Shown here: positions 56,925 to 64,000 of the stretch, piece after piece | Numbering within the stretch: the stretch's first letter is position 1 | Layout: each line of letters begins with the position of its first letter | DNA from: Rhynchonema sp. JSB1_4 | Lineage: Eukaryota; Nematoda; Chromadorea; Monhysterida; Xyalidae | NCBI GenBank assembly: GCA_030248065.1 | Contig: JASAMV010005225.1 | Span: 1-64,000 of the forward strand | Direction of reading: 5' to 3' | DNA length: 64,000 nucleotides | Translations under genes and position numbers: made by a program | Notes under the pieces: generated by a model | Database searches by the model: none | Seen by the model: the letters and a program-made list of their open reading frames with translations, nothing else | What the model was told of the DNA's origin: nothing

Positions 56925-59900
56925 ATGCTCGAAATGACGAACGAGAAACGTGTGACCGACCAGAAGGTGGCCAGGGTGAGGGAGGTGATCAAGAACGTCA
57001 GCAACAACGATATTGTGCTGGCGTTGCACAACTACGATATGGACGTCGAGCGAACCATACAGGCGCTCTGCGAACGTGAGTCTCTCTTTGTTTCAGTTTG
57101 TCAAGCTGCTGCATCTTGTCCCACGGCTATTATGGGCATGATGATAACAAAATCTAATTTTAGATACTTTCTACTGGGGTATCTTTTCCAATTTTGATGA
57201 GCAAATCTTGTCGTCGTGTCAAGATGTGTATCAAAATGAAGATTGAAAATGTAGATGCAATCTGAAAATTAGGCTGTTGCGTTTTCAGGCCTTTATTAGC
57301 TGATGGACTAGTTTTGTTATGCCGTCCATAACAAGCATATCTTTGATATTCGGTGAGCATATTTTTGATGCTCACCAACATCATCGCCACTTTTTGTCAT
57401 GAAGGCACCTGCAGATTCATCTTCATCAGTGGAAACCTTACGCACACCTTCCTTTCTTTATTCACATCAGCAAGACACATGTACAAAGTGCAAACTCACA
57501 TGACCAAGCGCAATGCCTCTCACATCTGAGTAATTAGGCAAGCGGCCGTATGTATGTCAAGACTGGTGGTGATATAAGAATGGCTTGGCTGTGTGCATCA
57601 GCTTATTAGTTGCACACTAACTAGCCAGGAGACATTAGAACAGCTAATATAATATAATGATACAAGACTGGGCTCGGTTTGTTTATGTTAGCAACGGCTG
57701 GGCTTCGTCGTGTTGAAGATAGGGCATCGCTAAAACGAGGGGTGTGAGCTTTTGCGGAGAAAACGGAAAAGAATCGACTTCGGATTTTTTTAAAAACAAT
57801 TGTTAATTTTTTTCGCCTGTATGTTACAGATGGAACGAGCGCCGTACTGGATTCGTGGGAGTCGACCGGATCGAAGGCGTCGAAAAACAAACGAAATCGC
57901 AACAAAAACCGCAACAAGAATAATAATAACAGTGATGCTACTGCCAGCAATGGTATGGTCGTGGGCAGTGATCAGGCACACGCAACCGGACCGCAGCAAA
58001 ATGGTGTGATGCTGACAAATGGGGTACCGCCATCGCCAATGACGAACGGTGTGGCTGAGCTCAATGATGTCAACCACGGCATTAAACCCTCTTCGGCGCC
58101 TTATCAGGTCAGACATCTATCCAAAAAAATGAATGATTGCGAGCAGTTCTTTCAGCATGGTGCTTTCAGCAACTTTTGATGAACCGGGGCTAGTTTTGGA
58201 AAAGAGTGATAGTTTGTGCTATTGCGCTCGATCGATTGATGGGAAATCATACGCGCTCCTGTGTCGCGGGAAATGATACGCACTAATCGATATCCATTGT
58301 CGAATTTATCGATCAAGAATATCAATGTGCAAACTTCAATGAGTCATGATAAGATGCGTATTCATCAGTTTATCTTTACATTACAGCCGTCCTCGGCCCC
58401 CCTACCGCAACGTGTGCCGTCGGTGGCCAGTGCAACCAAACAACAACCCCTGTTGGTCGCGAGTACGGCTAACGGCCATACACCACCGTCGGCTGGTGGT
58501 CAAGTGAAACATCAGCCGGTCGGGCAGGGCCAGCCACCTCAGCCCCCGCCGCAACAACAACAACGCAGTCAACATCGAACGACCTCGCAGAGCAGCACCA
58601 GTAGTCGGCAATATGCAACGCCGTCGACGCTCAACGATACCCACCATCACGCACTAGACACCAATGACCCGCATGCGAAAAAGAAAGGTACGGTCTCTGT
58701 TTATAAAGACATGAGCCGGCCCCAACATTTTCATGCACTATCGCTGTGATCGCATTACCAATATTGACTCGAAATATGCCTTGGCGTTAACTCGTTGGAT
58801 TTTCCCTAGTCTTTCTTCCTGAACCCCGCTCTTTCTATGTGGATAGACGGTCACAAAAGCGGTACACGTTATTCGCATTTCGTGCTCAGAATTTAAGTGT
58901 GTTTTTATCGTAAATGAAGATAATAATTTGCTAGAAAATGATTGTCATTCGCTTGTTGCATTTGCAGCCATATCGAAAGAAGTGAAGAATCTAGCGAAAC
59001 ATGACGCCGTGGTCGAACGGTCGAAGACGCGATTCAATGAAGAGATTGACAAGGCCAACGATCGGGTGCGACGTGCTTTCCAGGTTCGATACCGCTCACG
59101 AATTATAGTTTCTTCTTTTTTTATTTCTGGCTTCTGGGGGCACAAATGTCGCGCCGATGGTCTCGATTACCCCGGCGTAGTTAGTTAAAAATATTTTCCT
59201 TTTTTAAATTTTTTCCGTTAACAAGTAATCTCTCACTCGCATCCTTCTGTGTGTTCGTTGAGCAAGATATCTTGTCATGATGGTATACTTTTACTTTGTT
59301 TTGAATGCAAGAAATCCCGAGAATCCCACCACTCACCCCCGATTGACACACAGGAGTTGCGCCAGCTGCTCGATTCACGCGAGTCGCACGTGTACGCCGA
59401 GTTGGCCGCGTGCAAGGACGAAGGCCATCGCGTGCTGGCCGAACGCGCCGCGCACGCGACCGAACTGCACACGCGTAGCGAACGTGTCGCCGTCATGTCG
59501 GAACGTGAACTCAACGATCTACGCACTGATATCAAGGTGCGTTGTGTTCGCGTGTTCTGAGCAGTTTGTTGTGTGGGCCAGTGAAAAGTGAAGTGATCTG
59601 GATTCGGGTCGCCATAAATGATATATGTAGTATTCAGCTCTTCAATGTTTTCCGTTTCATTTCATCCAGTGGTGTCGTTGAGAAGTCGAAAATTTCTCAT
59701 ACGCCGGCCCACATTTGGGCAAATTTCCCATACATAACCCAAAATCCACAGGTTTCCTACCCCCGAGGGGAGTTTCTGAAAAACTTACCCCGAAAAGTTC
59801 CTGAAAGTGCCAAAGATAGTCCATAAGTGTTCGACGACACCGTGTTTTCTTGCGTAAGAAAGCTATTTTTGAAATTTTCAAAGTTTCGGTGCTTTTCGAG

Positions 59901-62900
59901 ATCAAAAATTCCGAAGTAAAAGTGTCCCATACCCCCGGCCGATTGCCCCATCCCATGCCACGGTAATTACCCCCCCCCCCCACCCAACCGACACCACTGG
60001 TTTCATCACGGAAAGTTAAAAGTTATAATAAAGAGGCAATGTTGTGTGTAGTGGACGCAATTGGCTAATTTTTGTGTTTATTGTTGACGATCGCGTCTGC
60101 CCAGCAATGTATGGCATAGGGCTCGCGCGGGAAATTTTTTTGAAGAACGGGAAAAGTTGGGGAAATTTCCCGTTTTCCCCAAGGGTCCGGGAATTCTTAC
60201 GGGAAATGGAAGTTCGGAATTTTGAAGGACGTGAAATGTCGCGGGAAATGGTTTTCAGAATTTTGAAGGACGGGAAATTGCGGGAAAAGGCCTATTTCCC
60301 GCGGGAAATTTCCCGCGGGAAATGCGGGAAAACGGGAAATTTCCGGCTGAAAATAAGAATTTCCCGCGGAAAACATATTTCCCGTAAATTTCCGGCCCTA
60401 GTTTTTGGTTTGATAAGTTACTAACGCAATAGCTGGCCGCTATAAGCGTTCCTTTGATGTGTTAAAAAGTGGATGACAAGTCCTGTTGTCTGTTGATGTA
60501 AACTGGCAATGTAAAAGAAGGGCACTTAAAGATAAAGTTGCCCTTTGGAGGATGAACAACGACTGTATAACAGTATTTACCAAGAATTCAGGCCTATTCA
60601 TGCTGAGACACGTTCAAACGAGTGTTCTAGTTACACACACGTGCCATTAAATCCGTGAATTTCTTGATTGATTGGTTCAGTGCGTGAGCCGCTGCTAACT
60701 AAAAGTTGAAAAATGCAGTCTAGGTCAATTGCTCAGTGTCGTGATCTTCATGAACAGGTCTGAAAAAGACAACAAGTCTATTTTCAACCCATACTAAAGA
60801 AGAAAAGCCAACAAAAGATGATCTGATCGTTTCGATTTCCCGTTTCCCGCGGGAAATCTCACGGGAATTACTGATGGGAATTCCCGCGCGGGAAATGGTC
60901 GAAGGACGGGAAAAAGCGGGAAATGGCCGATTTCCCGCGGGAATTTTCAGGCACTGTTTCCCGCGGGAAATGCCACTATCCACAATATTTCCCGGGAAAC
61001 GGGGACGGGAAATTTCCCGCAAATTTCCCTCCCTCCCGCGAATTTCCGCGGGAAAAAAATTTCCCGCGCGAGCCCTAGTATGGCATGTCGATTACGTGCC
61101 TAGCTTGGGTAGAACTGTAAAATACAAACAAACATCTGTAAAATACAAACATCGAATTACAGAATTTCATATCCGAGCGTAAATACGAGGAGGACCTCGG
61201 CACGACCGTGCGTTTCGAGTACGAGCCCGACCCAGCGCTGATCATACTCAAGAACTTCGGTCACGGTTCGTTGTTGTATGTTGTTAGTTTGTTGTTTTGT
61301 TTTGGCTTTTTTATTTGTATTTCACATTTCATTTCGTATAATAATAATAATTGCAGTTGTTCCCGTAAAGCCGCTGTTGGCGCACAAACATTCGAGCTAC
61401 TCGAGTCTGGTGAGCAGCGTTGGCGAGGACTCGGGTCTCGGCATGATCAGTCCCGTCTCGCCCGGTTGGTTGGCTGGCTGGTGTTTCACATTCTGTGCGC
61501 GAAATCAAATTTGGTTATTCGGCCAGTCCTATCTTTACCTGGTCACGTGACATTTTGGTATTCGGGATATTTCGAGATTTACTGGTGCCACTCATTTCCT
61601 GAAGCAATTTATAAACATGTCGAAATTTGCGGTATCCGTAAATTGCGGAACATCATCAAAGCAAAAAGTCGCACGTGACTGGAGCAAGACCGGACGGGTC
61701 CTATCGCCAACTTTGATTTCGGATCTAGTTCAATGATTGTTTCTGTTTCTTTTTTCACGTGTTTCTTTTCTGTCTGCAGACGACAAAAAGCCGCTGGCGC
61801 AATGCGAGGCCGGTGGCATTGTGATGAAATCCGAGTGTCTCTCCACCGAACAGCTAGAGGATCTGAATCGCCGTCTACGCGAATCGCTCGCCTCACAGGT
61901 GCGTGTCATATCGTTGTCGTTGTCAGTGGTTTTCTCGGGAATAATTTATGCGGAATATCAGTTATTGAGGTTTCTCGATCGGGGTTTCGACAATGTGAAT
62001 GCGTAGCGATTTCCATATCCAGGTCTGTACATATGAGCAAATGTTGCCAAAATCCATCCTCGGAACTCCCTTCCATTCCAATGACCGACTGTAGACACAA
62101 ATAATCGCACGGTCCCAAACCAAGCGGCTCTGACAGATACCATTACCAGTGTAGATCATAGTAGTGGCAGGGGGGTTGGGGGGGTTACCCCCTCTCAGTA
62201 CTTGCCTACCACAAAACGCGAGGGGGTTTGGGGGGGGGGGGTGAGTATTATACTTACCTCCAGTGGTGTAGCTACCCAGGCGGGGCGGCAACCTACTGTA
62301 CCACCCAAAATGCGGGGCGGCAACCTACCTACTGTACCAGCCGAGCTAGGGGGGGTCGTACCACTTGGGGGGTCATCTGGAAACCGAAATTTTTTATGTC
62401 TAAATACTGAAGAAAATGAGGGCTAAAACACTAATTTCGCGCGCAGCGCGCGTTTTTTCGCCTATTTGCAGACAAATATGCTAATTTTATGCAATTTTAA
62501 GCCAAAAATGAATGTTTTGGGTGAAAAGTTAGGTGGGGCGGCAACCTACCTACTGTACCAGGGGAGGGGCGGCAACCTACCTACTGTACCAGGCGAGGGG
62601 CGGCAACCTACCTACTGTACCTGGGGGGGACCCCCCCCCCCCACCCCCCCCTGCTACACCATTGCTTACCTCTCACAACTCCAAATCATACCTATCACAA
62701 GCAATTTTATACCTTTTTAAGGCAAAAATCGGTGTTTTTCGACCTTATTTTCCCAAAAAATCGCGCTAGTTGAATGCAGGCCAAACCTAACCGCAGGCGT
62801 AAGTCTACAACCACTTGGTGCTGTGCGAGCTATAGTAACGTCTCAGACAGAACTGTGAGCACCGACAAGTGTCCTTCAATAATACAACAACAGGAATGCA

Positions 62901-63145
62901 ACAGTAACACCCCCGGATTGTAGGGCATTTCCTCCGACGTCCTGACGCGTAGTGTGCCCGTTGCGGCGCGTCGGCGTCCCCCGCCGGCGCGGGGCGGTGG
63001 CCGCGGCGGTCGCGGTGGTGCTGCTGGTGGTCCGGGTTACGGTCGGGGCGGCTATGCTGGCGGCAAGTACGTTGGCGGCGCGCAGTCTTCCAGCCATCAT
63101 CAGCCGGTCAGCAAGATGCCACAGCTGTCCATCTTTCAGGAATAG
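56925..63145 (+). CDS. SPATS2L: SPATS2/SPATS2L-family protein
   Basis: Nine phase-perfect exons: 56925-57075 (ATG), 57830-58107, 58387-58687, 58968-59083, 59354-59536, 61163-61265, 61357-61464, 61780-61898 and 62924-63145 (TAG), 526 residues, near the usual 550. The N-terminal UBA-like helix set is KVARVREVIKNVSNNDIVLA then MDVERTIQAL, matching the vertebrate VPNKSNNEIILVLQ...VDKTVQAF. Next come DSWESTGSK with a basic KNKRNRNKNRNK tract, a Gln/Pro-rich linker, a long coiled coil (AISKEVKNLAKH to ELNDLRTDIK, residues about 245-345) and the signature FISERKYEEDLGTTVRFEY, matching vertebrate HFVSERKYDEDLG. After a Ser-rich segment and a short helix (STEQLEDLNRRL), the end is an RGG-like Gly/Arg-rich stretch. 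The family is cytoplasmic and RNA-associated. The symbol is for the family; SPATS2 versus SPATS2L cannot be separated. An earlier non-coding exon is possible. Confidence 0.85.
59667..59999. mobile_element. CAGTGGTGTCG-family hAT-like MITE (333 bp)
   Basis: Ends CAGTGGTGTCGTTGAGAAG and the mirror ...CCGACACCACTG. Flanks ATTTCATC and GTTTCATC match in 7 of 8 bases (59659-59666, 60000-60007). Lies in the intron after exon 59354-59536 of the SPATS2-like gene. Confidence 0.8.
60117..61077. mobile_element. hAT-like element with GGGAAATTTCCC arms (961 bp)
   Basis: Ends TAGGGCTCGCGCGGGAAATT and its mirror. Exact 8-bp duplication GTATGGCA (60109-60116, 61078-61085). Arms of about 300 and 240 bp are dense in CGGGAAAT and ATTTCCCG words. 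The 400-bp centre is unique-looking and non-coding. Lies 85 bp before exon 61163 of the SPATS2-like gene. Confidence 0.9.
62261..62664. mobile_element. CAGTGGTGTAGC-family hAT-like MITE (404 bp)
   Basis: Ends CAGTGGTGTAGCTACCC and the mirror ...CTGCTACACCATTG. Exact 8-bp duplication CTTACCTC (62253-62260, 62665-62672). Repeated GGGGCGGCAACCTACCTACT blocks and core TTTCGCGCGCAGCGCGCGTT. In the last intron of the SPATS2-like gene. Confidence 0.9.
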
Positions 63146-63659
63146 GGAGAGACGATGAAACATTATGTTGATTATATCATTATTGATTGAGGTGTGTGTC
63201 TCGCCAACGATGCTTAACAAATGACTTAGTCGGGTTACAAAAATGAATAATTATATAAATGCATCACATAAATTATTGTAATGTTGAGTTGTTGTTATTT
63301 ATATACAAAGTTTACACGTTTCGGATCGATATGAAATGATAGATAGGTTGCGCGCAGTGTTCGACTCCTAAATTATCACTGGCAGATGTTTCAAGAGTGG
63401 TATAATACGGTACTGTATTTGAGTGGCGTCATCCCTAGTTCAATAATATCATTGCGTTCTCTCGATGTTCCACTTCGATTCTTGCACAGCAGGACCCTGG
63501 GCCGTTTTTTTGTTCCGTATTTTCCGCGTCCGCGTTTTTTCGTTTCATTTTTTAAACGTTCGCTCGAAAACAAGCATGATTATTGTGCTGGTATGTTTTT
63601 TGAAGTTTCAACGTCCACGTGTGCGTGTGTTTTTCTCTGGCAATAGGGTGTAGCGCCGC
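63146..63659. other. 3' flank of the SPATS2-like gene
   Basis: Contains the 3' UTR. No further exon seen. Two TGAAACAT-type octamers occur at about 63155 and 63385. Confidence 0.45.
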
Positions 63660-64000
63660 TAGGGATCGGCGTCGGTCATGTAGACCGACACCGACACCGA
63701 CGCTTTTTTGAAAGTACCGACACCGACGAAAAAACGCGCCGACACCGACAGTTCAAATTTCCGCGACACCGACTTCGATTGTTTTTTCGTCGAAAATTTG
63801 CATTTTAGCGCAAAATTTGTACTTTTAACGTATTATTGTGATTTAGAGCATTATTAGAGGACATAGAATAATTTTATACAGGAAATTCCTCATTTCGGAA
63901 ATTTCCTTGCGCACTTTTCTTGTAAAACTCAAATTAACAAAAGTTTTTAAAGCAGTGGTTTGGTGCCCGGTGTGCTGCTATTCTTGGGGGGATTGGACAA
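63660..64000. mobile_element. Left part of a hAT-like element, cut by the window edge
   Basis: Begins TAGGGATCGGCGTCGGTC followed by ACCGACACCGAC repeats in both directions, the same design (short TAGGG end, then simple-word arms) as 60117-61077. The other end is outside the window, so this is provisional. Confidence 0.45.

Overview
The window is nuclear DNA of an invertebrate metazoan. The genes are split into many short exons with GT...AG borders, and the exon phases join consistently. They encode animal families: a rhodopsin-class peptide GPCR, an ARID4/RBBP1 chromatin protein, a MIF4G translation factor of the CTIF/MIF4GD group and a SPATS2/SPATS2L protein. Exons favour G or C at the third codon position, and introns are 60-900 nt or longer. 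There is no operon structure, no bacterial-style gene and no CRISPR. I cannot name the species or phylum.

Layout. 0.4-1.5 kb: last two exons of a peptide GPCR (+). 1.55-5.3 kb: MITE-type elements. 6.0-8.1 kb: two overlapping unrecognised reading frames (-), the first full of 8-residue repeats. 10.6-13.6 kb: a polyQ MIF4G-domain gene (-), missing only its 3' end. 15.1-27.0 kb: an almost complete ARID4 gene (+), 24 coding exons and 1288 residues from the first visible exon. 28.6-33.7 kb: a multi-exon gene (-) with a clear start and stop that I could not assign to a family; at least three of its introns hold hairpin elements. 38.85-40.3 kb: a complete 7-exon gene (-) for a 330-residue single-pass membrane protein with a Gly-rich tail. 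56.9-63.1 kb: a SPATS2-like gene (+), 9 coding exons. 40.4-56.8 kb has no supportable gene.

The accessory story is in the repeats. From about 33.8 to 51.0 kb, and scattered elsewhere, there are many short non-autonomous hAT-like elements with ends of the CAGNG or TAGG type and exact 8-bp target-site duplications (TSDs). Several are nested inside each other. One carries a spliced, ATG-containing exon. A 2.9-kb Mutator-like element at 40.6-43.5 kb has about 430-bp terminal inverted repeats, a perfect 9-bp TSD and a tRNA-derived module in each arm. A 1.1-kb fold-back element at 51.6-52.7 kb has arms built of tandem GTGGCGCACGTTATCC units. Three unexplained words recur across unrelated contexts. 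The strongest is the octamer TGAAACAT/ATGTTTCA, which I found 32 times in 64 kb where about two are expected.

The host genes do not form a pathway. ARID4 is nuclear and chromatin-associated, the MIF4G and SPATS2-like proteins are probably cytoplasmic RNA or translation proteins, and the GPCR and Gly-rich proteins are membrane proteins. All exon coordinates were read by eye from splice sites and phase agreement.
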